Positions 31,890 to 39,591 of a stretch of 59,286 bases of DNA are shown here, piece by piece. Location of the stretch: NCBI GenBank assembly GCA_040223615.1, contig JAVKFY010000049.1, positions 1 through 59,286 of the forward strand, read 5' to 3'. The translations under genes were made by a program, and so were the position numbers. The notes below the pieces were generated by a model, which did not search any database, had not been told where the DNA came from, and saw only the letters and a list, made by a program, of their open reading frames with translations. The first letter of the stretch is position 1. The number at the start of each line of letters is the position of its first letter. The stretch is from JAVKFY01 sp040223615 (GTDB lineage: Bacteria > Pseudomonadota > Alphaproteobacteria > GCA-2731375).

Positions 31890-32573
31890 ATGACCAACAC
31901 GCACGAACTGCCCTTCACCAAGCGCGAAGGGACCGGCACCGGACCCGCTCGCGCCGTCCGTCGCGCTGGCCTGGTGCCGGGCATCGTCTATGGCGGCGAT
32001 GGCGATCCGATGTCGATTTCGGTCGAGGGCCGGGCGCTGGTCCGGGCGATCGAGCAAGGCGGCTTCATGAACTCGCTGTTCGAGCTGCAGAACGACGCCG
32101 GCAACGAAAAGGTGCTGCCGCGCGACGTGCAGTTCGACGTGGTGACCGACCGGCCGCTGCATGTCGACTTCCTGCGGGTGAGCGACCGCACCATCGTGAC
32201 CATCGAGGTGCCGGTGGTGTTCCTCAACGAGGAGGAGTGCCCAGGGCTGAAGCGCGGTGGCGTGCTCAACGTCGTGCGCTACACGATCGAGGTGAACTGC
32301 CGCGCCAACGCGATGCCGGAACACCTCGAAATCGATCTGCTGGAAGCCGACATCGGCGACAGCCTGCACATCTCGGCGGTGCCGCTGCCCGAGGGCGTGA
32401 CGCCGACGATCACCGACCGCGACTTCACCATCGCCACCATTGCCGCGCCGACGGTTCAGGAAGAGTCGGAGGACGAGGACGAAGAGGGCCTCGAGGCGGC
32501 TGGCGAAGGCGAGGATGGCGAGGGCGCCGAAGGCGGTGACGGCGAGGAGGCGGGCGAGTCCGCGGAGGACTAG
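31890..32573 (+). CDS. rplY: 50S ribosomal protein L25 (CTC/TL5-type)
   Basis: A 227-residue 5S-rRNA-binding protein. The N-terminal L25 beta-barrel is at ~1-95 (REGTGTGPARAVRRAGLVPG, IVYGGDGDP) and the CTC C-terminal domain at ~96-185 (VPVVFLNEEECPGLKRGGVL, IEVNCRANAMPEHLEIDL). A strongly acidic tail of ~35 residues (runs of Glu, Asp, Gly) follows. Such acidic tails are common in alphaproteobacteria. It heads the conserved rplY-pth-ychF order. ATG with GAGGAGCC upstream. Confidence 0.95.
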   Translation: MTNTHELPFTKREGTGTGPARAVRRAGLVPGIVYGGDGDPMSISVEGRALVRAIEQGGFMNSLFELQNDAGNEKVLPRDVQFDVVTDRPLHVDFLRVSDRTIVTIEVPVVFLNEEECPGLKRGGVLNVVRYTIEVNCRANAMPEHLEIDLLEADIGDSLHISAVPLPEGVTPTITDRDFTIATIAAPTVQEESEDEDEEGLEAAGEGEDGEGAEGGDGEEAGESAED

Positions 32574-32585
32574 CCCGGCCCCGAC

Positions 32586-33191
32586 GTGCTGCTGCTGGTC
32601 GGCCTGGGCAATCCGGGACCGGAACATGCCCGCCAGCGCCACAATGTCGGCTTCATGGCGCTTGAACGCATCATCGACCGCCAGCGTTTGGGCGTCACCC
32701 GCGTGCGCTTCCAGGGTCAGGTGAACGAGGGCGCGCTGGCCGGCGAGAAGGTGCTGGGTCTGCGCCCGATGACTTACATGAACGAGTCGGGCCGCGCCGT
32801 CGCCGAGGCGATGCGCTTCTACAAGCTCACCCCCGACGACGTGGTGGTGATCCACGACGAGCTCGACCTGGCGCCCGGCAAGCTTCGGGTGAAGCAGGGC
32901 GGCGGCGCCGCCGGCAACAACGGTATCCGTTCCGTCATGCGCCACATCGGGCCGGACTTTCGCCGGGTCCGCATCGGCGTCGGGCATCCTGGCCACAAGG
33001 ACGCGGTGCTGCGCCACGTGCTGCACGATTTTTCCAAGGTCGAGCTGCAATGGCTGGAGCCGCTGCTCGATGCCATCGCCGAGGCGGCGCCGCTGCTGGC
33101 CCAGGGCGACGATCCTGGCTTTGCCACCCGCGTCGCCCTGCTGCGCGACCCGCCGGACAATTTCGGCCGCGGCAAGCGCGCCGACGCCTGA
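32586..33191 (+). CDS. pth: Peptidyl-tRNA hydrolase
   Basis: A 201-residue enzyme that recycles peptidyl-tRNA by cleaving the ester bond. Key residues are visible: LLVGLGNPGPEHARQRHNVGF with the catalytic His, MTYMNESGRAV with Asn, VVVIHDELDL with Asp, and KQGGGAAGNNGIRS for tRNA binding. The start is GTG at 32586, 12 bases after the rplY stop, so it is in the same operon. Ends ~20 bases before ychF. Confidence 0.95.
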   Translation: MLLLVGLGNPGPEHARQRHNVGFMALERIIDRQRLGVTRVRFQGQVNEGALAGEKVLGLRPMTYMNESGRAVAEAMRFYKLTPDDVVVIHDELDLAPGKLRVKQGGGAAGNNGIRSVMRHIGPDFRRVRIGVGHPGHKDAVLRHVLHDFSKVELQWLEPLLDAIAEAAPLLAQGDDPGFATRVALLRDPPDNFGRGKRADA

Positions 33192-33211
33192 CCTTTTCGA
33201 GGACTGAGACC

Positions 33212-34303
33212 ATGGGTTTCCGATGCGGCATCGTCGGCCTGCCGAATGTCGGCAAGTCGACGCTGTTCAACGCGCTGACCAACACCGCTGCCGCGGCGGC
33301 GGAGAACTATCCGTTCTGCACCATCGAGCCGAATGTCGGCCAGGTGCCGGTGCCGGACCCGCGCCTCGACGCCATCGCCGGGCTGGCCAAGTCGGCCCGC
33401 GTGGTGCCGACCACGTTGAGCTTCGTCGACATCGCCGGCCTGGTGCGCGGCGCCTCGAAGGGCGAGGGCCTGGGCAACAAGTTCCTGGCCCACATCCGCG
33501 AGGTCGACGCGGTGATCCACGTGCTGCGCTGTTTCGAGGATGACGACGTCACGCACGTCGACGGCCGGATCGACCCCGTCTCCGACGCGGAGACGGTCGA
33601 GACCGAGCTGATGCTGGCCGACCTGGAGACCCTGGCGCGGCGCGCCGACACGCTGGGCAAGCGCGCCCGCGGGGCGGCCGACAAGGAGGCCCGTGCCCAG
33701 CTCGCGGCGGTCGAGGCGGCGCAGGCGGCGCTGTCGGAAGGCATCCCGCTGCGCGCCGCGAAGATCGAGGGCATGCCCGACGATCTGCACCTGCTGACGC
33801 TGAAGCCGGTGCTCTACGTCTGCAACGTGGCCGAGGCCGAGGCCGCGACCGGCAATGCCCACACCCGGGCGGTCGAGGCGATGGCGGCCAAGCAGGGCGC
33901 CGGCGCGGTGGTGATCTCCGCCCGCATCGAGGCCGAGGTCGCGCAACTCGGCGACCCGGAAGAACAGCGGATGTTCCTGGCCGACCTGGGCCTGGAGGAG
34001 ACCGGGCTGGCGCGCGTGATCCGCGCCGGCTACGACCTGCTCGGCCTGCTGACCTTCTTCACCGCCGGACCGAAGGAGTCGCGCGCCTGGACGGTATCCG
34101 CGGGCGCGCGGGCGCCGGAAGCGGCGGGCGAGATTCACACCGACTTCCAGCGCGGCTTCATCTGCGCCGAGACCATCGCTTACGACGACTACGTCAAGGC
34201 GGGCAGCGAGCAGGCCGCAAAGGAAACCGGCAAGATGCGCCAGGAAGGCAAGGACTACGCCGTCCACGACGGCGACGTGATCCTGTTCCGCTTCAACGTA
34301 TGA
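33212..34303 (+). CDS. ychF: Ribosome-binding ATPase YchF (OLA1 family)
   Basis: A 363-residue Obg-family P-loop protein that prefers ATP. It has GLPNVGKSTLFN (Walker A), FVDIAGLVRGASKGEGLGNKF (G3 and switch II), and CNVAE in place of the GTPase NKxD motif, which is diagnostic of YchF. A TGS domain at the C-terminus (FTAGPKESRAWTV, AGEIHTDFQRGFICAETI, DYAVHDGDVILFRFNV) completes it. It binds ribosomes and is linked to translation quality and stress. The true start is ATG 33212; upstream codons in frame overlap pth and are not coding. Confidence 0.96.
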   Translation: MGFRCGIVGLPNVGKSTLFNALTNTAAAAAENYPFCTIEPNVGQVPVPDPRLDAIAGLAKSARVVPTTLSFVDIAGLVRGASKGEGLGNKFLAHIREVDAVIHVLRCFEDDDVTHVDGRIDPVSDAETVETELMLADLETLARRADTLGKRARGAADKEARAQLAAVEAAQAALSEGIPLRAAKIEGMPDDLHLLTLKPVLYVCNVAEAEAATGNAHTRAVEAMAAKQGAGAVVISARIEAEVAQLGDPEEQRMFLADLGLEETGLARVIRAGYDLLGLLTFFTAGPKESRAWTVSAGARAPEAAGEIHTDFQRGFICAETIAYDDYVKAGSEQAAKETGKMRQEGKDYAVHDGDVILFRFNV

Positions 34304-34314
34304 GCGCCCCTGAA

Positions 34315-34600
34315 GATGCCCGGAAGAGATTGGGGTGATCGTCCTTTTCCCATGACCGCTCAGGCGGTTGCACCATTTCGGGCGGCACCAATCGGAGCAA
34401 TGGCGACGGACTGGTGCGGTAGTTGGACGTGGATGCCCCGAACAAGTCGGGGCATGACGATTTTGGTTGGAGATCAGTAAGATCCGTCATGGCCCGGCAT
34501 GTCCGGGCCATCCACGTCCGTGACCTTGCAAAGACGACGAGCTGGGCACAGGTCAGGAAGCGCTTAAGCGGATATCATTTGGTGATGCCCGGGCATGACG
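34315..34600. repeat. Diverged copy of the ~300-bp dispersed repeat
   Basis: The region between ychF and the flavin reductase shares blocks in the same order with 26795-27060. Shared blocks include TTTCGGGCGGCACC versus CTTCGGGCGGCACC, GGACGTGGATGCCCCG, GTCATGGCCCGG and CCGGGCCATCCACGTCC. The paired hairpins (GCCCCG-aacaagt-CGGGGC near 34435 and GGCCCGG-catgt-CCGGGCC near 34491) are retained with loop changes. The CTTAACCGG terminal repeat has decayed to CTTAAGCGG near 34563. It looks like an older insertion. No gene is seen in 34304-34630. Confidence 0.7.
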
Positions 34601-34630
34601 CGTTGCTTGCTCCGCCCGGCCCTCATTGAT

Positions 34631-35131
34631 TCAGCCGCCGTAGAATACGGTGTCGCCGAGGTCCTTCAACCACAGGATGGCCTCGTCGGCGCGGCCCTCG
34701 GGCTGCTTGGCAACCTTGGCCTCGGTAACCTGGCCGAGCACGATGTGGTGGTCGCCGTGCTCGATGATGTCGGTCACCTCGCATTCCACGTGCGCGATCG
34801 CGTCGTCCAGCACCGGGTGGCCGTTGGCGCCGGCGTGATAGGCCTGCCCGGAGAGCATGCCGGCTTCCTTGACCGTCGGCTTGAAGAACGCGAACGCGGC
34901 ACCCTGGCCGCTCTTGCCGAGCATGTTCAGGTTGAAGGCCTTGGTCTTCTGGATCAGCGCGTAAGCACCGGAGTCGGCCTTCACGCCGACCGCGACCAGC
35001 GGCGGCTCGAACGAGGTCTGCGTCACCCAGTTCACTGTCGCGGCGGTCGCGTCGTCACCCTGCTCGGCGGTCAGTACGTAGATGCCGTAGGGGATCATCC
35101 GCAGCGCGGTTTTCTTGGCGTTGGCGTCCAT
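34631..35131 (-). CDS. Flavin reductase-like (FMN-binding split barrel) protein
   Basis: A 166-residue protein with a split-barrel flavin-binding fold: KTALRMIPYGIYVLTAEQGD, AATVNWVTQTSFEPPLVAVG, FNLNMLGKSGQ, HPVLDDAIAHVECEV, HHIVLGQVTEAKV. It would reduce FMN/FAD with NAD(P)H and supply flavin to monooxygenases, for example the luciferase-like enzyme ~0.9 kb upstream on the same strand; this link is inference. The RBS AGGAGGGA is 7 bases before the ATG. Confidence 0.88.
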   Translation of the reverse strand: MDANAKKTALRMIPYGIYVLTAEQGDDATAATVNWVTQTSFEPPLVAVGVKADSGAYALIQKTKAFNLNMLGKSGQGAAFAFFKPTVKEAGMLSGQAYHAGANGHPVLDDAIAHVECEVTDIIEHGDHHIVLGQVTEAKVAKQPEGRADEAILWLKDLGDTVFYGG

Positions 35132-35165
35132 GGCGAGTCCCTCCTGTTCGTGACTTTGGCTGCGC

Positions 35166-35987
35166 CTAGGCGAGTACCTCGGCGACTTTGCCGTCCTTGC
35201 CGACCAGCACCTGGCTGACGCCATAGCCGGCCTCGGCCGGGATGGTCAGCGTGCGGCCGCGCTCGTGCGGGCTGAGCGTCGGCTGCACCCGGACAACGGT
35301 CCAGGTGCGCGCTGCTTCCAGCACGGCCGCTACGGAGTCAAACGTTGCCAGGCGGCGAAGGTTCATCATTGTCGGAAAAACGATGGTGCGGCGCCCGCCC
35401 TGGGCGTCCTCGACCGCCTCGGCCGGCCGGATCCAGACCGACTCGGTCGACTCCTCGCCGTCATGCACCGCGTGCTGGTCGGCCGGCGCCGCACCGATGA
35501 AGAAATGCGTGTCGAAGATTTTCGGCTGCGTGGTCGGCGTCACCCAATGAGCGTAGTGCGCGAGTTGACCGGCGCGCAGCTCCAGGTCCTCCGCCGCGCA
35601 CAACTCGTGCATCGAAATCTCGTCATTCAGGACCGCCTTGAGATACTTCTCGCGCAGCGGCGCCACCTCGGCCTCGCTCAGCAGTTCATCGACGCCGCGC
35701 TTGGACGCGTAGAGCACGCCGCATTCCTCGAACGCCTCGCGGATCGCCGCGACGCGGAAGCGCAGTGCCTCGTCGTCGAGATGGTCGGTGCGCCTGGTGT
35801 GCCGGCGCACGCGGCTGTCGCCGTCGCCGGGATCGAGCTTGCCGCCGGGGAACACCAGCGCGTTGGAGAAGCTGTCGATCGCATGGTGTCGCAGCACCAT
35901 GAACACCTCCAGCCCGTCGGCGCCGTCGCGCACCAGCAGGACGGTGGCGGCCTCGACCTGAACCTGGCCTTCCGGGCGAGCGCTCAT
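35166..35987 (-). CDS. NUDIX hydrolase with interrupted Nudix box (NUDT19-like)
   Basis: A 273-residue Nudix protein. The fold starts VEAATVLLVRDGADGLEVFM. The box begins GGKLDPGD and continues with REAFEECGVLYA only after an insertion of ~28 residues (DSRVRRHTRRTDHLDDEALR and following). That layout occurs in NUDT19/CoA-diphosphatase-like proteins. REAFEEC supplies the metal-binding Glu residues. It may cleave CoA esters or another nucleoside diphosphate compound. Its start overlaps the stop of the luciferase-like gene (ATGA), so they are co-translated. Confidence 0.85.
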   Translation of the reverse strand: MSARPEGQVQVEAATVLLVRDGADGLEVFMVLRHHAIDSFSNALVFPGGKLDPGDGDSRVRRHTRRTDHLDDEALRFRVAAIREAFEECGVLYASKRGVDELLSEAEVAPLREKYLKAVLNDEISMHELCAAEDLELRAGQLAHYAHWVTPTTQPKIFDTHFFIGAAPADQHAVHDGEESTESVWIRPAEAVEDAQGGRRTIVFPTMMNLRRLATFDSVAAVLEAARTWTVVRVQPTLSPHERGRTLTIPAEAGYGVSQVLVGKDGKVAEVLA

Positions 35988-37078
35988 GCGGCTTTCCTGG
36001 CGCGTTCCGCCGCCGTCGGCAGCTTTTTCAGCTCCGGCATCACCTCTTCGGCGAACAGGCTCATGTTGCGCTTCGCCTCTTCGTGCGACATGCCGGCGTA
36101 GGAGAAGACGCCGACGAAGCTGTCGGCGCCGGTACGGTCGGAGACGTCGACGATCTTCTCCACGCACATCTCCGGCGTGCCCCAGACCTGCAGGTCGAGG
36201 AAGAAGTCGATCGCGCCATCGGCGCCATACTGCTGAATCTTCTCCGACATCTTGCCGTAATATTCGTAGCCCTTGGTGGTCTTCAGGTGGTCGCCGGCGA
36301 ACTGGTAGTGGTCCAGCACGGTCTGCCAGTAGCCGCCGATATACTCGCGCGCCTTCGCGTAGGCGCGGTCCTTGTCCTCGTCGCAGAACACCCAGCCGGC
36401 CGAGACCGGCGGCGGCGCATCGTGGCCGTTCACCTCCCGGAACACACTGCGGTAGGCGTCGAGTTCCTTTTCGACCTCCTTCCACGGCTTCTGCGGGATG
36501 ATCAGGATGCCGACGCCGAGCTTGGCCATGATCTGCGAGCTCTCCGGCGACACGGCGGCGGCGTAGGTGCGGTCGCGGAAGCTCTTGAACGGTTCCGGCC
36601 GGATCGCCGCCTTGGGCTGCTGGATGAACTGGCCGTCATACTCGCACCAGCCGCGCTCCAGGCCCTCCAGCAGCATCTCGGCGCATTCCACGAACCGCTC
36701 GCGGCTCTCGCCCATCGGGGTGCGGAAGCCCTCGAACTCGACCTTGCCGGCGCCGCGCCCGAGACCCAGGATCACCCGGCCGCTGGAAATATTGTCCAGC
36801 ATCGAGATCTGCTCCGCCGCGCGCATCGGGTCATGCCACGGCAGCACGATGACCATCGATCCCAGCTTCGCGGTCTTCGTCCGTCCGGCCATGTAGGTCA
36901 GGAACTGATAGACATCCGGGCACATGGTGTAGTCGGTGAAGTGGTGCTCGACCGACCACACGGACTCGAAGCCCAGCGGCTCGATCATGTCGGCGAGCGC
37001 CAGGTCCTCCTGGTAGACCTGCAGGTCGGGCCGCTCGTGGCCCGGGTTCTGAAAGATGATCGCGCTGCCGACATGCAT
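35984..37078 (-). CDS. Luciferase-like (LLM) flavin-dependent monooxygenase
   Basis: A 364-residue member of the luciferase superfamily: EPLGFESVWSVEHHFTDYTM, VIVLPWHDPMRAAEQISMLD, SGRVILGLGRGAGKVEFEGF. It is similar in style to the enzyme at 7063-8142 (W-EHHF signature, HxP-R-AE block) but separately placed. ATG 37078 is preferred because GAGGA lies 7 bases upstream; an ATG 18 codons earlier extends into the putative operator. Forms an operon with the Nudix hydrolase; the flavin reductase further downstream is on the same strand and could supply reduced flavin. Confidence 0.87.
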   Translation of the reverse strand: MHVGSAIIFQNPGHERPDLQVYQEDLALADMIEPLGFESVWSVEHHFTDYTMCPDVYQFLTYMAGRTKTAKLGSMVIVLPWHDPMRAAEQISMLDNISSGRVILGLGRGAGKVEFEGFRTPMGESRERFVECAEMLLEGLERGWCEYDGQFIQQPKAAIRPEPFKSFRDRTYAAAVSPESSQIMAKLGVGILIIPQKPWKEVEKELDAYRSVFREVNGHDAPPPVSAGWVFCDEDKDRAYAKAREYIGGYWQTVLDHYQFAGDHLKTTKGYEYYGKMSEKIQQYGADGAIDFFLDLQVWGTPEMCVEKIVDVSDRTGADSFVGVFSYAGMSHEEAKRNMSLFAEEVMPELKKLPTAAERARKAA

Positions 37079-37103
37079 GGCGCTGTCCTCGTATCGCTGT
37101 TTT

Positions 37104-37177
37104 GTAAGCTTGCTTACTTTCAAGCATGGCACATCGCCCCGACGGTCGGAAGCGATTCATGACGTTGACGTAAACGT
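37104..37177. promoter_or_regulatory. Palindrome and ACGT repeats between divergent LLM and FAD-oxidase genes
   Basis: GTAAGC-TT-GCTTAC is a perfect 14-bp palindrome at 37104-37117, 25 bases upstream of the luciferase-like ATG. At 37162-37177 ACGT recurs three times at 6-base spacing (ACGTTGACGTAAACGT), a near-palindrome on the oxidase side. Both sit in an AT-richer divergent promoter region. The regulators are unknown; TetR-like binding of the first site is plausible. Confidence 0.45.
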
Positions 37178-37243
37178 AACCTGCTTGGAGCGGTCGGGCT
37201 CGGCGCGGTATGCTCCGCCGGCCATTTTCGGGAGTGAGACGCA

Positions 37244-38644
37244 ATGAACGCGATGCCGGCGGAAAAGCTCGATCCGGGCTGCATGGAGGAGTTGGCGGCG
37301 CTGCTCGGCGACCGCTTCACCACCAGTCAGGCGGTGCGCGATCATCATGGCCAGGGCGAGGCCTATCACACGCCGGCCTCGCCGCTGGCCGTCGCCTTTC
37401 CGCACTCGACCGAGGAAGTGCAGGCGGTGGTGAAAATCTGCGCCGCGCACAAGATGCCGGTCATTCCCTACGGTGCCGGCACCAGCCTGGAGGGCCAGAC
37501 CCTGGCCACCCACGGCGGCATTACACTGGACATGACGCAGATGGACAACATCCTGCGCGTCTCGGCCGAGGACCTCGACTGCACCGTGCAGCCGGGCGTG
37601 ACCCGCGAGCAGCTCAACACCGACCTGCGCGACACCGGCCTGTTCTTCCCGATCGACCCCGGCGCCAACGCGTCGATCGGCGGCATGACCGGCACCCGCG
37701 CGTCCGGCACCAACGCGGTGCGCTACGGCACCATGCGCGAGAACGTGCTCGGCCTGACGGTGGTGCTGGCCAACGGCGAGGTGATCAAGACCGGCGGGCG
37801 GGCGCTCAAGTCGTCGGCCGGCTACGACCTGACCCGGGTGTTCGTCGGTTCCGAAGGCTCGCTGGGCGTGATCACCGAGATCACGCTGCGCCTCTACGGC
37901 ATCCCCGAGGCGATCAGCTCCGCGGTCTGCGCCTTCCCGGGCCTGGAGGAGGCGGTCAACACCTGCATCCTGACGATCCAGACCGGCGTGCCGGTGGCGC
38001 GCATCGAGCTGGTCGACGACATCACCATCCAGGCGATGATCAACTATTCCAAGTTGGAGGGCTTCGAGCCGAAGACCTACCTGTTCTTCGAGTTCCACGG
38101 CTCCGAGGCGTCGGTCAAGGAGCAGGCCGAGACGGTGGAGATGTACGCCAAGGAGTATGGCGGCTCGGACTTCCGCTGGACCGCCAAGGCGGAGGAACGC
38201 AACAAGATGTGGAAGGCGCGCCACGACGTGCACTTCGCCAACAAGGCGATGCGCCCGTCGAACCAGCAGGGCATGGCGACCGACGTCTGCGTGCCGATCA
38301 GCCGGCTGGCCGAGTGTATCATGGAGACCAAGCGCGACATGGAGGCTAGCGGCCGGCGCGCCGGATTCGTCGGCCATGTCGGCGACGGCAATTTCCACAC
38401 CGGCGTCGCCGCCGACTACAGCGATCCGGACGAGCGCGCCGCCGCCTTCGCTTTCCACGAGCGGCTGGTGAAGCGGGCGCTGGCGATGGGCGGCACCTGC
38501 ACCGGCGAGCACGGCATCGGTTCGGGCAAGATGAAGTACATGGAGATGGAGCACGGCGCCGGCGCGGTCGAGGCGATGCGGGCGCTGAAACGCACCTTCG
38601 ATCCCGACAACATTATGAACCCGGGCAAGGTGGTCGAAATATGA
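37244..38644 (+). CDS. FAD-linked oxidase, D-lactate dehydrogenase (cytochrome)/GlcD type
   Basis: A 466-residue PCMH-type flavoprotein. FAD-binding blocks are VIPYGAGTSLEGQ, TLDMTQMDNILRVSAEDLDC, PIDPGANASIGGM and SAGYDLTRVFVGSEGSLGVI. C-terminal substrate-domain motifs are FVGHVGDGNFHTGV and GTCTGEHGIGSGKM. These fit D-2-hydroxyacid dehydrogenases feeding electrons to quinone or cytochrome c. D-lactate or D-2-hydroxyglutarate-like substrates are likely; the exact one is not decidable. The small exported protein downstream overlaps its stop (ATGA). Confidence 0.9.
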   Translation: MNAMPAEKLDPGCMEELAALLGDRFTTSQAVRDHHGQGEAYHTPASPLAVAFPHSTEEVQAVVKICAAHKMPVIPYGAGTSLEGQTLATHGGITLDMTQMDNILRVSAEDLDCTVQPGVTREQLNTDLRDTGLFFPIDPGANASIGGMTGTRASGTNAVRYGTMRENVLGLTVVLANGEVIKTGGRALKSSAGYDLTRVFVGSEGSLGVITEITLRLYGIPEAISSAVCAFPGLEEAVNTCILTIQTGVPVARIELVDDITIQAMINYSKLEGFEPKTYLFFEFHGSEASVKEQAETVEMYAKEYGGSDFRWTAKAEERNKMWKARHDVHFANKAMRPSNQQGMATDVCVPISRLAECIMETKRDMEASGRRAGFVGHVGDGNFHTGVAADYSDPDERAAAFAFHERLVKRALAMGGTCTGEHGIGSGKMKYMEMEHGAGAVEAMRALKRTFDPDNIMNPGKVVEI

Positions 38645-39009
38645 GCCTCGGGCGTGCGCCGACGCCGGTCGCCGCGCTGCTCCTGGCGCTGTTGGTGCTG
38701 ATCGGTCTCGGCGGCGGCGCCGAGGCACAGTCGGCCTACCTCGCCGGCGTCTACGACAGCGCTGGCACCAACCCCGACGGCAGCACCTACCAGGGTGTCG
38801 TCGTCATCGAGCATCATGCCGGCTTGCTGTCGCTGGAATGGGATATCAACGGCCAGGTGTTCTTCGGGGTCGGCAAGGTCAGTCGCCGCCAACTCATCGT
38901 CAACTGGGGCCAGCAGTCGCCGGTGATCTACGATCTCGACGTGGGCGGCGACGTCCTGCGCGGCACCTGGGCCAGTGGCCAGGGCTCCGAAGTGCTCACC
39001 CGGCGGTGA
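38641..39009 (+). CDS. Small exported protein, function unknown
   Basis: A 122-residue protein with a clear signal peptide (hydrophobic LLLALLVLIGLG, cleavage after AEA at ~28). The ~94-residue mature part is all-beta in appearance with repeated Gly: YLAGVYDSAGTNPDGSTYQG, VVVIEHHAGLLSLEWDINGQ, FFGVGKV, VIYDLDVGGDVLRGTWASG. It overlaps the oxidase stop by 4 bases and the acetyltransferase start by 4 bases. No family recognised with confidence; similar short periplasmic proteins occur in alphaproteobacteria. Confidence 0.75.
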   Translation: MSLGRAPTPVAALLLALLVLIGLGGGAEAQSAYLAGVYDSAGTNPDGSTYQGVVVIEHHAGLLSLEWDINGQVFFGVGKVSRRQLIVNWGQQSPVIYDLDVGGDVLRGTWASGQGSEVLTRR

Positions 39010-39536
39010 CCGGCGCCGCGACCCGCCAACCGCTGCGCACCGCGCGCCTGGAACTGCGGCCGGTCGGGCCGGAACACGAAGCCGACTTCGTCGCTTTCTA
39101 CGGCGATCCCGAGGTCATGGCGATCCGCAGGTACGGCGTCATGGCGCCGGATGTCGCCGCCGCGCAACACGCGAAGTTGATGGCGCACTGGGCCAAGCAT
39201 GGCTTCGGCATGTACGCGGTGCTCGTTGACGGCGTCTTCGCCGGCGAGTGCGGCTTGCGCTGGCGCGACGACAGGCCCGAGGTTGAGGTCAGCTACGGCC
39301 TGCTGCCCGCCTTCCGCGGCAAGGGCTATGCCACCGAGGCGGCGCGCGCGGTCATGGCGTTCGGCTTCGAGACCCTGAAGCGGCAGCAGATCGTCGCCTA
39401 CTCGCGCTCCGACAACCTGGTCTCGCACCGCGTGCTGGAGAAGCTGGGCATGACCTTCCGCGCCTTCCACCCACGAGGGCAGGGGGGCATTGAGTCGCAA
39501 GAGGGCGTTGTTTCCTACGTGAAGGACGCACCCTAG
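39006..39536 (+). CDS. GNAT-family N-acetyltransferase (RimJ/RimL-like)
   Basis: A 176-residue acetyltransferase. It has RTARLELRPVGPEHEADFVA at the start, VSYGLLPAFRGKGYATEAAR as the acetyl-CoA-binding R-x-x-G-x-A motif, and SDNLVSHRVLEKLGMTFRAF as the typical Asn-x-x-S-x-R-x-x-E-x-x-G-F-like closing block. The GTG start overlaps the previous stop (GTGA), the third gene of a tightly packed operon. Substrate unknown, possibly a protein N-terminus or small amine. Confidence 0.88.
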   Translation: MTGAATRQPLRTARLELRPVGPEHEADFVAFYGDPEVMAIRRYGVMAPDVAAAQHAKLMAHWAKHGFGMYAVLVDGVFAGECGLRWRDDRPEVEVSYGLLPAFRGKGYATEAARAVMAFGFETLKRQQIVAYSRSDNLVSHRVLEKLGMTFRAFHPRGQGGIESQEGVVSYVKDAP

Positions 39537-39591
39537 GGATTCCGACGAACCGGCCGGTGCTCTACTATCGCGCCGGGTTGAGGAGACGCGC

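Noticed and set aside
30582..33050. 822-residue minus-strand frame across the acyl-CoA dehydrogenase, rplY and pth
   Set aside because: Runs opposite three well-supported genes and has no recognisable domain.
34423..34629. 68-residue frame in the gap after ychF
   Set aside because: Lies within the diverged dispersed repeat, without a convincing RBS or family.
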